Shown here: positions 36,310 to 45,258 of the stretch, in pieces | Numbering within the stretch: the stretch's first letter is position 1 | Layout: each line of letters begins with the position of its first letter | Source of the DNA: Sphingomonas sp. | Lineage (GTDB): Bacteria; Pseudomonadota; Alphaproteobacteria; Sphingomonadales; Sphingomonadaceae | DNA length: 64,000 nt | Assembly (NCBI GenBank): GCA_013001055.1 | Contig: JABDNH010000019.1 | Coordinates: 62,001-126,000 of the forward strand | Reading direction: 5' to 3' | The notes under the pieces: generated by a model | What the model saw: the letters and a program-made list of their open reading frames with translations, nothing else | The model's database searches: none | What the model was told of the DNA's origin: nothing | Position numbers and translations under genes: made by a program

Positions 36310-37104
36310 ATGGATTCTCGTGCGTTCAGGGCTTATAGAGATGGGGTCGAGGAGTATTTACGAGTCGTGAAACAGGGACCTGACAAAGCCTGGAAAGCCC
36401 GCGGTCTTGCCGCCACGGCTTCGCTTTGCGCCCTTGCCGCCCTCGTTTCGCTCCCCGCCACTGCCCAGCAGAGCAACGAACGCGAACGCCCCGTTTCAGT
36501 GAGCTATGAACGCAGCTTCACGCCGGCCGGCGCCGATCCGCGCCTGGCCGCAGCATTCGCTTCGCGCGGGCCGGAAGCGCGCGGCTTCCGTTTCACTCCT
36601 GCCGCCGCCAAGGATCGCCCGTCGCAACTGCGCGTCGCGGTGCGCACCAGTGAAGCCGCGGCGCGAACGGGCAACCGCGCTGCCGAAAGCGTGACCAAGG
36701 CACCCACCGCGGTCTCGAGCCTCAATCCAACCAGCTACAATCTCGGCGTCGCCGTGGGCTGGAAAGACTTTGCGGTGTCCAGCGATGTTGCAAAACGCGG
36801 CTCGGATGATCCGCGGATTGCCGATCGCGAAAGCGCGCTTGTTGGCGTCAGCTACAACCTCAAGCGTTTCACCGGCCGTGTATCGGTTGCTGCAGATCGC
36901 GACATGAACCGTGTCGCCCCCGCGCTGCGCCCCAGCGAGACGTATTCGCTGGACGTCGGCGGCGAAGTGAAGATTACCGATCGGCTCGCGGTGACCGGCG
37001 GCGTTCGCTATCGCATCGACCAGGATCGCATCGACGATCCGGGTGAGCAGGATAACCGCCGTGACAGCCAGGCGGTTTATGTCGGGACCGCCTTCAAGTT
37101 CTAG
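36310..37104 (+). CDS. Hypothetical secreted protein with beta-barrel-like C-terminal half
   Basis: 264 residues from the ATG at 36310 (GGAG five bases upstream). A cytoplasmic-like N-extension of about 27 residues precedes a signal-like hydrophobic stretch (LAATASLCALAALVSLPATAQ, about 32-52). The mature part has alternating strands ending in a terminal Phe (GTAFKF), as in outer-membrane barrel proteins; about ten strands are possible (SYNLGVAVGWKDFAVSSDVAKRG, VGVSYNLKRFTGRVSVAADR). I do not recognise a named family. The N-extension is odd for an exported protein, so a start at a GTG near codon 20 (36367) is an alternative. Confidence 0.6.
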   Translation: MDSRAFRAYRDGVEEYLRVVKQGPDKAWKARGLAATASLCALAALVSLPATAQQSNERERPVSVSYERSFTPAGADPRLAAAFASRGPEARGFRFTPAAAKDRPSQLRVAVRTSEAAARTGNRAAESVTKAPTAVSSLNPTSYNLGVAVGWKDFAVSSDVAKRGSDDPRIADRESALVGVSYNLKRFTGRVSVAADRDMNRVAPALRPSETYSLDVGGEVKITDRLAVTGGVRYRIDQDRIDDPGEQDNRRDSQAVYVGTAFKF

Positions 37105-37107
37105 TCG

Positions 37108-37632
37108 CTAGGCGCGCAGAAACGCGTCGATCCCGGCCCACCCCACGAACAAGCCCGTGTCGAACGCTTCGAAGCGCGCCCGGTCCATCCCGCCCAAAGC
37201 AATAGCGGGGCAGCCGCATATGCGGGCGAGATCGTGCGCTTTTTCCACTCCCAGTGCCCTGCCTCCCAGATGCGAGCTCGTCGGAAAGATTGGCGAGATA
37301 TAGGCGATGGCAGCGCCGCGCCGCCGCGCATGTACAGCCTCGCTGCTATCGTGCACCGGTAGCGAGAAGGGGAATGCTCCCGGATCGCTCGTCGGCTTGT
37401 GGACATAGGTTGCACCGACGGTGCGCGCCAATGCCACATCCTCGCTCACCGACAGGATCAAGGCCCGCCGCGTACATATCGCGGCAACTTCTTGCGCCAG
37501 CGCCGCACGTGCGGTGCTGCCAAGGCGCTTGTGCCGAAACACCACGCCGCTCCCCACGGGCAGTCGCTCAAGCGTCGGCATCAACGCGTCGCCGATCCGC
37601 TCGTCGGTGAAGAGGGTCTGGCGGGGAAGCAT
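37108..37632 (-). CDS. Thiamine phosphate synthase/TenI-family protein
   Basis: 174 residues from the ATG at 37632, which has AGGAAG six bases upstream. It has ThiE/TenI features: LPRQTLFTDERIG at the N-terminus, SVHS-like VHDSSEAVHA, ISPIFPTSSHLGG (the pyrophosphate/phosphate region) and PAIALGGM. Shorter than ThiE (around 210), as for TenI-like or divergent alphaproteobacterial members; substrate-loop residues of ThiE are not all recognisable. Divergent from the YggS gene, starts 22 bases apart. Confidence 0.8.
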   Translation of the reverse strand: MLPRQTLFTDERIGDALMPTLERLPVGSGVVFRHKRLGSTARAALAQEVAAICTRRALILSVSEDVALARTVGATYVHKPTSDPGAFPFSLPVHDSSEAVHARRRGAAIAYISPIFPTSSHLGGRALGVEKAHDLARICGCPAIALGGMDRARFEAFDTGLFVGWAGIDAFLRA

Positions 37633-37654
37633 CACGCTTCCTATAGCGCAGGCC

Positions 37655-38293
37655 ATGGAAGAGCTCGACCAGGTAAAAGAGAAAATCGCCCGCGCCGCCC
37701 GGCGTGCCGGCCGGGATCCGCAGGACGTCACATTGGTTGCCGTGTCGAAGCGGCACGATGTCGACGCGATCCGGCCGTTGCTCGACGCCGGTCACCGCGA
37801 TTTCGGCGAGAACCGCGTGCAGGAAGCGCAGGAAAAATGGCCCGCACTGAAAGCTGAATTTCCCGATGTGCGGCTCCACATGGTTGGCCAACTCCAGTCC
37901 AACAAGGCAGCAGACGCGGCCGAGATCTTCGACGTCATCCATTCGCTCGACCGCAACTCGCTCCTCAAGGAATTGGCGAAGCTCGACACGAAGCCCGCTT
38001 GCTACATCCAGCTAGACGTTGGCGAGGAGGAGCAAAAAGGCGGGCTCCCGCTTTCCCAACTCGTAGCATTTCACGCCAAGGTCAAAGATGCGGCCATACC
38101 GCTTGCCGGCCTGATGGCAATGCCGCCGCAGGGGGTCGAGGCCTCGCCATTCTTCGCGCTTACGGCCGAGCTGGCGCGCCGCCACGGCATTGCAGGTCTC
38201 TCGATGGGCATGTCGGGAGATTATGAGGAAGCAATCATGTTGGGTGCTACGGTCGTGCGCATCGGCACGGCGCTTTTCGGCACCCGCAACTAA
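37655..38293 (+). CDS. YggS-family PLP homeostasis protein
   Basis: 212 residues. A single-domain PLP-binding TIM barrel, COG0325. The Lys that carries PLP is in [32 protein letters not shown], followed by [15 protein letters not shown], and [28 protein letters not shown] at the end. It balances vitamin B6 and amino/keto acid pools; it is not an enzyme of a known pathway. The stop overlaps ribA (convergent) by four bases. Confidence 0.94.
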   Translation: MEELDQVKEKIARAARRAGRDPQDVTLVAVSKRHDVDAIRPLLDAGHRDFGENRVQEAQEKWPALKAEFPDVRLHMVGQLQSNKAADAAEIFDVIHSLDRNSLLKELAKLDTKPACYIQLDVGEEEQKGGLPLSQLVAFHAKVKDAAIPLAGLMAMPPQGVEASPFFALTAELARRHGIAGLSMGMSGDYEEAIMLGATVVRIGTALFGTRN

Positions 38294-39297
38294 TCGTCGA
38301 TATGCCCTGACCGGGCCTTTTTCACGCTCAGATAATGCGTGTTATGCGGGTTGGGCGGCATCTGGTGGCGCACACGCTCGAACACCGCCACACCCTCGGC
38401 TTCAAGCCCCTCCACCTTAGCCGGATTATTGGTGAGCAGGCGCACCTCATGCGCGCCTAGCGCTTTCAGGATGGCGGCTGCGACGCCATAATCACGCTCA
38501 TCGTCGGCAAAACCCAGCCGAGCGTTTGCATCGACCGTATCGAGCCCGCGATCCTGTAATGCGTAGGCGCGCAATTTGTTCGCCAGTCCGATCCCGCGGC
38601 CTTCCTGGCGCAAGTAGAGCAGGATGCCGCCGCCTTCCTCACCGATCAAATCAATTGCCTGCTTCAATTGCGGCCCGCAATCGCACTTGAGGCTGCCGAA
38701 CACATCGCCGGTGAGGCATTCCGAATGCAGCCGTACGAGCGGCGGTCGGCCCCCGAACGCCCCCACGATCAGCGCGGCATGCTCTTCGCCATTGGCGCCA
38801 TCGCGGAAAATCGCCATCTGGGTTTCCGGCATTCCGTCGAGCGGCAGGTTTGCGCGCGCGACGAGTTCGACGCTGCGCTGCGCGCGCATGATGTCATTGG
38901 AAGAAGCCGAGGCCGCATCGCCGTCGCTGACCAGCCAGGCAGCGGGTAGCAATCCTGCCAGCGACAGCAGTTTCACAGCGGCAGCATCGCCGTCTTCGCC
39001 GGCCTGCGTCTGCAACGGACCGAGCGGGCCGCGCGAAAAATCTTCGGCCGGATCGACCAGCGAGCGCGCGGCTTCGACATCTAGCCATTCGGCGCTGACT
39101 CGCACTGGCGTGCCCCCACATGCCTCGCGTCGATTGCCGAGCCCGAGCGCGGCTGCCCGTGCGCTGCTCAGGATAAGAGTGCCCGCCTTGCCCGGCTTTC
39201 CCGTTTCCAGCGCCAGGATTGTCGGCCCGCCCTCGATGCGCACGGGAAGCCCGCGCTGCAACGCCTTCACGGCATCGCGAACGGGCGAGTCGGTCAA
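38290..39297 (-). CDS. ribA: GTP cyclohydrolase II
   Basis: 335 residues from a TTG start at 39297 that overlaps the xth stop (TTGA). It opens GTP to the first riboflavin intermediate. The C-terminal ~190 residues hold the enzyme: [22 protein letters not shown] (zinc Cys ligands), [22 protein letters not shown] and [16 protein letters not shown]. An N-terminal ~130-residue extension ([19 protein letters not shown]...) resembles a degenerate DHBP-synthase-like domain, which alphaproteobacterial RibA often carries. The unusual start codon is supported by the stop overlap, not by a strong ribosome site. Confidence 0.93.
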   Translation of the reverse strand: MTDSPVRDAVKALQRGLPVRIEGGPTILALETGKPGKAGTLILSSARAAALGLGNRREACGGTPVRVSAEWLDVEAARSLVDPAEDFSRGPLGPLQTQAGEDGDAAAVKLLSLAGLLPAAWLVSDGDAASASSNDIMRAQRSVELVARANLPLDGMPETQMAIFRDGANGEEHAALIVGAFGGRPPLVRLHSECLTGDVFGSLKCDCGPQLKQAIDLIGEEGGGILLYLRQEGRGIGLANKLRAYALQDRGLDTVDANARLGFADDERDYGVAAAILKALGAHEVRLLTNNPAKVEGLEAEGVAVFERVRHQMPPNPHNTHYLSVKKARSGHIDD

Positions 39298-40085
39298 ATC
39301 TCGATGTCCACCGTAAGCGGGACGTGGTCGGACGGCTTTTCCCAGCTTCGCGCCGGTTCGACGACGTCGTGCCCGACGACACGATCGGCAAGGTTCGGGC
39401 TGGCCCACATATGATCGAGCCGGCGACCGCGATCGTTTACCGTGTGATCACGGTTGCGATAACTCCACCAGGTAAAGCAGCGCTCGGGCGCAGGAATGAA
39501 TTTGCGCCCCAAATCCACCCAGTCATGGCTTTTCTGAAATCGTTTCAACGTCTCGATTTCGATCGGCGTGTGGCTCACCACCTTGACCAGTTGCTTATGG
39601 CTCCACACGTCGCATTCCAGTGGCGCGATGTTGAAATCGCCGACAATCAACGTCGGTTCCTTCAAGTCCTTGCTCCAAGCCGTCATGCGTTCGATGAAAT
39701 CGAGCTTCTGCCCAAATTTGGGATTTTCGTCGCGATCGGGGATATCGCCACCCGCCGGCACATAAACATTTTCAAGCCGGAATTTGCCTGCCACGCGCAC
39801 GCCGACATGGCGCGCTTCGCCATTGTCCTGCCAGTCATGGCGAAGGTCTTCCTCGAGCGGCAACTTGCTGATGGTCGCGACGCCGTGGTGCATCTTCTGT
39901 CCATTGAGCGCGAGGTGCGGATAGCCCCATTCCTCGAACATCCTGCGCGGGAAGACGTCGTTATGGGCCTTGGTTTCCTGCAGGCACAGAATGTCCGGCG
40001 CAGTCTCTGTCAGGAATTTCTCGACGATATGAGGCCGGGCGCGAACCGAATTGATGTTCCAGCTGGCAATCTTGAGTGTCGGCAC
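39294..40085 (-). CDS. xth: Exodeoxyribonuclease III
   Basis: 263 residues. AP endonuclease/3' exonuclease of base-excision repair. [33 protein letters not shown] (metal-binding Glu), [13 protein letters not shown] and the final DHVPLTVDI carry the EEP-fold catalytic residues. Normal length. Downstream of the candidate small RNA and coupled to ribA. Confidence 0.96.
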   Translation of the reverse strand: MPTLKIASWNINSVRARPHIVEKFLTETAPDILCLQETKAHNDVFPRRMFEEWGYPHLALNGQKMHHGVATISKLPLEEDLRHDWQDNGEARHVGVRVAGKFRLENVYVPAGGDIPDRDENPKFGQKLDFIERMTAWSKDLKEPTLIVGDFNIAPLECDVWSHKQLVKVVSHTPIEIETLKRFQKSHDWVDLGRKFIPAPERCFTWWSYRNRDHTVNDRGRRLDHMWASPNLADRVVGHDVVEPARSWEKPSDHVPLTVDIEI

Positions 40086-40144
40086 AAAGAATCCTCTTAG
40101 GTTTCCGGCCTTTTAGCGAAGCTACGGACGGGCGCAACGCGCAC

Positions 40145-40184
40145 AAAAAGAAGACCCCCGCTCCGGGGGCGTGGAGCGAGGGTC
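40145..40184 (-). terminator. Intrinsic terminator with U-tract
   Basis: On the minus strand GACCCTCGCTCC pairs with GGAGCGGGGGTC (plus 40184-40173 and 40164-40153; one mismatch in twelve), followed by CTTCTTTTT. It is GC-rich with a clear U-run, the strongest intrinsic terminator seen in the window. It lies about 140 bases beyond the lolA stop, and could end either lolA mRNA or a separate small RNA. Confidence 0.85.
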
Positions 40185-40305
40185 ACCTAGCGTTCGTCAC
40201 GCAAGGTGATAACGACGACCGGATAACAGGGGGAAACTCCGGCTCTTGCCGCTATCGACGTCTTCTCTAGCGCGAACCGCCTTTCCCCAACATGAACAGT
40301 TTCGT
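40145..40305 (-). ncRNA. Candidate structured small RNA between lolA and xth
   Basis: About 160 nt on the minus strand with three stem-loops. Stem 1: GGGGAAA (40288-40282) with TTTCCCC (40236-40230), enclosing an inner CGCTA/TAGCG stem. Stem 2: ACCTTGCGT (40207-40199) with ACGCTAGGT (40193-40185), one mismatch. Stem 3: the terminator at 40145-40184. A TATAGT box (40317-40312) sits about seven bases before the proposed 5' end. No coding frame fits. Identity with a known family is not recognised. It may instead be the long 3' UTR of lolA. Confidence 0.5.
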
Positions 40306-40306
40306 T

Positions 40307-40324
40307 TAAAGACTATAGTCTTTA
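40307..40324. repeat. Perfect 18-base palindrome after lolA
   Basis: TAAAGACTATAGTCTTTA, self-complementary over 18 bases, three bases past the lolA stop. It contains the TATAGT box of the proposed small-RNA promoter, so it could be an operator overlapping that promoter or a processing hairpin. Confidence 0.6.
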
Positions 40325-40327
40325 GAC

Positions 40328-40936
40328 CTACTTTTCAGGATCGACGAAGGTGAACTTGCTGTCCGGAATGCCGACATTGTAGCGCTGGTTGTCGAGCCGC
40401 ACCGCGGTGCGCTTGTTCTGGGCATCGATGGCGGTCCAGCCCTCCAGCTGCAGTCCGCCTGGCGCAGAAGCCCGTTTGGTGAACGCCAGGATCAGCGTCC
40501 CGAATTCGGGGCGGCGCGAATCGCGGGCGCGCACAATCACGACGCGCGAATCATCGCTCGGCACGATGCGGGCGATACGCGACAGGTCGGGATTGTTATC
40601 GAGCAACGCAGCAAGCGGTGATTCGGATATCTTCCAGCTCGACTTCTGCTTCACCTCGTAATCGAGGAAGTAGAGCCGCTTGCCATCACCGACCATCAGC
40701 ATGTTGGCATTCTTGCCATAGTCGAAGCGAACCTTGCCCGGACGCTTCATTGACAGAGTGCCCGAGAGCGAGCGGCCCTTGCCGTCGGTCTGGGTGAAAT
40801 TGGCGGTCATCGTGCTGGTCGCCGAAATATGTCGCTCGACCTGATCGATCGTCGGCGCCTGCTGCACCGCAGCAGGTGCAGGCGCGGCGACCATGGCGAC
40901 TGCGGCCACGGGGGCCAGAAACGAAGTGAATTTCAT
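40328..40936 (-). CDS. lolA: Outer-membrane lipoprotein carrier protein LolA
   Basis: 202 residues from the ATG at 40936 with GAGGAA five bases upstream. A signal peptide (MKFTSFLAPVAAVAMVAAPAPAA) leads to the LolA domain: MTANFTQTDGKGRSLSGTLSMKRPGKVRFDYGKNANMLMVGDGK and PLAALLDNNPDLS. LolA ferries lipoproteins from LolCDE through the periplasm to the outer membrane. It lies next to ftsK, as in many alphaproteobacteria. It is the gene immediately upstream of the candidate small RNA. Confidence 0.93.
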   Translation of the reverse strand: MKFTSFLAPVAAVAMVAAPAPAAVQQAPTIDQVERHISATSTMTANFTQTDGKGRSLSGTLSMKRPGKVRFDYGKNANMLMVGDGKRLYFLDYEVKQKSSWKISESPLAALLDNNPDLSRIARIVPSDDSRVVIVRARDSRRPEFGTLILAFTKRASAPGGLQLEGWTAIDAQNKRTAVRLDNQRYNVGIPDSKFTFVDPEK

Positions 40937-41032
40937 CACAATTCCTCAAATGCTGTTCGGTGCCTTTCTGGCAGTCCGGGGTTGAATGCGTGGTGAATTC
41001 CTGCGTTCCGCGCGGTTAAGGTAAAACGAGCG

Positions 41033-43315
41033 CTAAATCGGATTACCGTCAGGGTCGATCAGCACTTCGCGCCGCCCGACATGGTCGGGACCGGAGACCA
41101 GTCCTTCCTTTTCCATCCGTTCGATCAGCCGCGCCGCGGTATTGTAGCCAACGCGCATCTGGCGCTGGAGATAGCTGGTCGAGGCCTTCTGGCTTTCCGC
41201 AACGATCTGGACCGCGTTGCGAAATTGCTGTGTCTCGGCATCGTCCTCGCCAACCGGCTGGCCATCGAACAGGTATCCGCCATCTTCGGGCTCCTCGGTG
41301 ACCGCCTGAATATAGTCGGGATGCCCCTGTGCACGCCAATGATCGGCGACGCGGCGCACTTCGTCGTCGGACACGAAAGGACCGTGAACACGGATGATCT
41401 TCTTGCCGCCGGGCATGTAGAGCATGTCGCCCTTGCCCAGCAGTTGCTCGGCACCTTGTTCGCCGAGGATGGTCCGCGAATCGATTTTGCTGGTGACCTG
41501 AAAACTGATGCGGGTCGGCAGGTTGGCCTTGATGACACCGGTAATGACATCGACCGATGGGCGCTGGGTCGCCATGATGAGGTGGATGCCGGCGGCGCGC
41601 GCTTTTTGCGCCAGTCGCTGGATCAGGAATTCGACTTCCTTGCCTGCGGTCATCATGAGGTCGGCCAACTCGTCGACGACGACCACGATCTTGGGCAGCG
41701 GTTCGTATTCCAGCTCCTCGATCTCGTAAGTGGGTTGGCCGTTGTCGGCGTCGTAGCCGGTCTGCACCTTGCGCTCCAGGGTTTTGCCCTTGGCCTTTGC
41801 CTCGCTGACCTTCTTGTTGAAGTTGGCGATCGAGCGGACCGACAGGTTGGCCATCATGCGGTAGCGCTCTTCCATCTGCTCGACCGCCCATTTGAGCGCG
41901 CGGATAGCCTTACTCGGCTCGGTGACGACGGGTGAGAGCAGGTGCGGGATATCGTCATAGATGCTGAGCTCGAGCATCTTGGGGTCGATCATGATCATCC
42001 GGCAATCGTCGGGGCTCATCCGGTAGAGCAGCGAAAGGATCATCGCGTTGAGGCCCACCGACTTGCCCGACCCCGTCGTCCCGGCGACGAGAAGATGGGG
42101 CATCGGCGCGAGGTCCGCGATCACCGGCTCGCCCGAAATATTCTTCCCTAGGATTATCGGCAGGCTCATCGACTGGCTGTCGAAGGCTTCGCTGTCGATC
42201 AGCTCGGAAAGCATGACCATGTCACGCTTCTGGTTGGGAAGTTCGATGCCGATGACGCTGCGCCCGGGAATGGTCGCGACGCGCGCCGACAGCGCGCTCA
42301 TATTGCGCGCGATATCGTCGGCCAGCTGGATGATGCGGCTGGCCTTGATGCCGCTCGCCGGTTCGAGCTCGTACATGGTCACCACCGGCCCCGGCTTTAC
42401 TTCGACAATGTCTCCGCGCACCGAGAAATCCTCGAGCACGCTCTCAAGCAGCCGCGCGTTGCGTTCGAGCGCCGCCTTGTCGATCTTGTCGTTCTGGGCT
42501 TCCTCGGCAGGTGCGAGCAGGTCGAGCGACGGAAGGTCGTAATTGTCGCCAAGTGCCAGCGTGGTCTGTTTGCGCGGGGCGGCCTTGGTGCTTTTCGCAC
42601 GTACGACCGGACCTTTGGGTTCGGCCACTTTGGGTTCACGGCGCGGGGGCGCGGCATCCTTGCGTGCGCCCAGCTTGCGTTTCTTGGGCGCGGCGACCTT
42701 GGGCTTGGGCTTGCGCTCGAACAGCGGTCCGATCCAGTCAAGATCGTCGTCGCGAATGCCGAGCGCGAGGATGAAGAGTGCCAGCCCGCCGACCAGGCCG
42801 ACCGCCATCAGCGACAGCCGCACCGGTCCTTCGATGGCGCTATCGCCGATCAGCCCAAGCAGGCCGTCAAAGCCCTGCGCGCCCGCCATGCCAAGTACGC
42901 CGCCCCACCCGCCGGGTAGGCCGCTCACCGCATCGGGTGCCATCAGCCCGATCGCCGTGCCGAGGATCAGCAGCGAAAGGAAACCCAATCCCCACTGTTT
43001 CGCGGGACGCCCCGGCTCTTTCAGCCGGATCATGCGCGATCCGATTAACAGCAGCATCGGGACGATCAGGATCGCGGTCAGGCCGAACAGAGTCAGCGAG
43101 ACATCGCTCGCCATTGCACCGGGCGCGCCAAGCCAGTTGGCAGGCGGCCCTGCAGCCGCCGTCGACAGGTCGGGATCATTACGATCATGCGTGGCAAGCG
43201 CCATCGCCAGCCCAAGCCCGAGCGCGACGATAATGAAGCCGCCGATCCGGCGGCTGATCCGCCTCGTGCTGTCGGCCAGCTTGTCCTGCCACTTTTCCTG
43301 AGCCTTGGTCGCCAT
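41033..43315 (-). CDS. ftsK: DNA translocase FtsK
   Basis: 760 residues. N-terminal membrane domain with four helices (about 25-180), a basic Lys/Arg/Pro linker (about 195-260), then the RecA-like motor with Walker A VAGTTGSGKSVGLNAMIL, Walker B KIVVVVDELADLM and the C-terminal gamma winged-helix (LQRQMRVGYNTAARLIERMEKEGLVSGPDHVGRREVL). It pumps DNA at the septum and activates XerCD at dif. Shorter than E. coli FtsK, because of a short linker, as in alphaproteobacteria. Confidence 0.96.
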   Translation of the reverse strand: MATKAQEKWQDKLADSTRRISRRIGGFIIVALGLGLAMALATHDRNDPDLSTAAAGPPANWLGAPGAMASDVSLTLFGLTAILIVPMLLLIGSRMIRLKEPGRPAKQWGLGFLSLLILGTAIGLMAPDAVSGLPGGWGGVLGMAGAQGFDGLLGLIGDSAIEGPVRLSLMAVGLVGGLALFILALGIRDDDLDWIGPLFERKPKPKVAAPKKRKLGARKDAAPPRREPKVAEPKGPVVRAKSTKAAPRKQTTLALGDNYDLPSLDLLAPAEEAQNDKIDKAALERNARLLESVLEDFSVRGDIVEVKPGPVVTMYELEPASGIKASRIIQLADDIARNMSALSARVATIPGRSVIGIELPNQKRDMVMLSELIDSEAFDSQSMSLPIILGKNISGEPVIADLAPMPHLLVAGTTGSGKSVGLNAMILSLLYRMSPDDCRMIMIDPKMLELSIYDDIPHLLSPVVTEPSKAIRALKWAVEQMEERYRMMANLSVRSIANFNKKVSEAKAKGKTLERKVQTGYDADNGQPTYEIEELEYEPLPKIVVVVDELADLMMTAGKEVEFLIQRLAQKARAAGIHLIMATQRPSVDVITGVIKANLPTRISFQVTSKIDSRTILGEQGAEQLLGKGDMLYMPGGKKIIRVHGPFVSDDEVRRVADHWRAQGHPDYIQAVTEEPEDGGYLFDGQPVGEDDAETQQFRNAVQIVAESQKASTSYLQRQMRVGYNTAARLIERMEKEGLVSGPDHVGRREVLIDPDGNPI

Positions 43316-43408
43316 GTCGTCCCCTCTGAATACGGATAGAATGCCCGCTGGTGGACTCCGCGGTCAACGGGGTATCGGAAGGCGGTGTTTGAAGCTAGGA
43401 AAGACGGC

Positions 43409-44623
43409 ATGGAATCGCGCGCAATCATCCTTGGCGGCGGGCTTGTCGGATTGGCCCTTGCAGCAGCGCTCGACAGCGCCGGCTTGGCAACCACGGTCAT
43501 TGATCCAGCAGACCCCGAAAGCCGCCTCAATGCGAAGTTCGACGGACGCACAAGTGCGCTTAGTTCGTCATCGAAGCGGATGTTCGATTGCGTGGGAATA
43601 AGCGATCATTTCCCTGAACCGGGCAACCCGATCAAGGTCATCCAGGTCTCCGATGGCCTGCTGCCCGGCGGGCTGGCGTTCGATCCGCAGGAGGATGGCG
43701 AACCGCTCGGCTGGATGCATGAAAACCGCCATCTGCGCACAGCGCTGCTGGCGCGCGCACGGGCGGGCAAGCATATCGACCTGCGATACGACACCAGGCC
43801 CGCCAATGTGGAGCGCGATGAGTTTGGTGTGACGGTCACGCTGGACAATGGCGATGTCGTCAAAGGGGCGCTGCTCGTCGCTGCTGACGGACGTAATTCG
43901 CCGATGCGCGAGCAGGTCGGCATTCGTACAGCCACCTGGCGGTACAATCACGCCGCGATCGTCTCGACGATGCAGCATTCCAAGCCGCACGACAATATTG
44001 CTTACGAGATATTCTATCCCGCCGGCCCGTTTGCACTGTTGCCGATGACCGACGATAGGAATGGGCACCGCAGCGCCATCGTCTGGTCTGTCCATACCAA
44101 GGATGCGCCGGGATATCTGTCGCTATCGGACGAGGATTTTGCCGCGGAAGCGCAAGCCGCGATGGGCGACGTGTTGGGCGAAATCAAGATTATCGCACCG
44201 CGATCGACCTATCCGCTCGGCTTTCATCATGCCGCGCGCATTACCGATGACCGCCTCGCGCTGATCGGCGACGCAGCGCATGGTATTCACCCGATCGCGG
44301 GCCAGGGCGTAAACCTAGGCTATCGCGATGCCGCCGCATTGGCACAGGTGCTGGTGGAAGGCGCGCGGCTCGGGCTCGATCTCGGCGATGCGCAGCTGAT
44401 GGACCGCTACCAGCGCTGGCGCAGCGTCGATACCATGATGGTTTCGATGGCGACCGATGGCCTTGCGCGCATCTACGGCATTCCCGGAAAGACAGCCTCG
44501 AAAGTACGTCGTTTTGGCATGAGCCTGATCGATCGCATCGGCCCGCTCAAACAGCGGCTGATGGATGAAGCCCGCGGGACCAGCGGTGATTTGCCGCTCT
44601 TGCTGCGCGGCCTGCCGATCTAG
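43409..44623 (+). CDS. UbiH/UbiF/COQ6-family FAD-dependent monooxygenase
   Basis: 404 residues from the ATG at 43409 (AGGAAAG seven bases upstream). It shows an FAD dinucleotide motif IILGGGLVGLALAAALDSAG, the second FAD motif DRLALIGDAAHGIHPIAGQGVNLGYRDAAALA with GD, and the central VVAADGRNS-like LLVAADGRNSPMREQ. It probably hydroxylates the ubiquinone ring; which position cannot be deduced. Divergent from ftsK and facing the Lon-substrate-domain gene. Confidence 0.92.
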   Translation: MESRAIILGGGLVGLALAAALDSAGLATTVIDPADPESRLNAKFDGRTSALSSSSKRMFDCVGISDHFPEPGNPIKVIQVSDGLLPGGLAFDPQEDGEPLGWMHENRHLRTALLARARAGKHIDLRYDTRPANVERDEFGVTVTLDNGDVVKGALLVAADGRNSPMREQVGIRTATWRYNHAAIVSTMQHSKPHDNIAYEIFYPAGPFALLPMTDDRNGHRSAIVWSVHTKDAPGYLSLSDEDFAAEAQAAMGDVLGEIKIIAPRSTYPLGFHHAARITDDRLALIGDAAHGIHPIAGQGVNLGYRDAAALAQVLVEGARLGLDLGDAQLMDRYQRWRSVDTMMVSMATDGLARIYGIPGKTASKVRRFGMSLIDRIGPLKQRLMDEARGTSGDLPLLLRGLPI

Positions 44624-44625
44624 CG

Positions 44626-45258
44626 TTACTGGAGCGTCTGGTCGGCGGCGGCGCCGCCGGGTGCCATACGCTGGAAGTGCATCAGCTGCGTCACGAGCTC
44701 GGCGCGTCCGCCCAGCGTCTTTTCCTCGAGCAGCGCCTGCTTGGCGCCGATATCGAACGGGGAGACCTGCGCAATGGCATTTACCAAAGTCTCGTCATCA
44801 AGGCGCGACACCTGGTCCCAATCGACCTCGAGCTCCAATGCTTCACCGAAAGCGCGTGCCTCGCGCTCGACTTCGCTGCGCATCGCGGCACTTAGAGCGC
44901 TCGGCTCGCTGTCGTCGAACGCGGCCAGATCGACGTCAGCCTGGCGGTAGAGCGTGTCGACCTCGGCTTCGCGGATCCACCGAAACCGCTTCACACCCTC
45001 GAGAATAATGTTGAAGCGACCGTCATCCAGTTCTTCCATGCCGATAATGGCGCCAAGGCATCCAACCTTGTGGAGCGGCGCGTTGTCGCCGTCATGAACA
45101 GGCTGGATCATGCCGATCTCGCCCGAACGGTCGACCGCATCGCGGATCATCTCGCGATAGCGTTCCTCGAATATATGAAGCGGCATTTGCGCGCGCGGAA
45201 ATAGCAGCGCTCCGGCGAGCGGGAAAATGGGAATGCGGGCAGGCTCCGCTCCCATCAT
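44626..45258 (-). CDS. LON substrate-binding (N-terminal) domain protein
   Basis: 210 residues from the ATG at 45258 overlapping the thioredoxin-TPR stop (ATGA). The domain starts RIPIFPLAGALLFPRAQMPLHIFEERYREMI, with GMEELDDGRFNIILEGVKRFR later, the LonN fold without the ATPase or protease. Role unknown; such stand-alone proteins may help recognise damaged proteins. The pairing with the co-chaperone-like thioredoxin upstream supports a proteostasis role. Confidence 0.92.
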   Translation of the reverse strand: MMGAEPARIPIFPLAGALLFPRAQMPLHIFEERYREMIRDAVDRSGEIGMIQPVHDGDNAPLHKVGCLGAIIGMEELDDGRFNIILEGVKRFRWIREAEVDTLYRQADVDLAAFDDSEPSALSAAMRSEVEREARAFGEALELEVDWDQVSRLDDETLVNAIAQVSPFDIGAKQALLEEKTLGGRAELVTQLMHFQRMAPGGAAADQTLQ

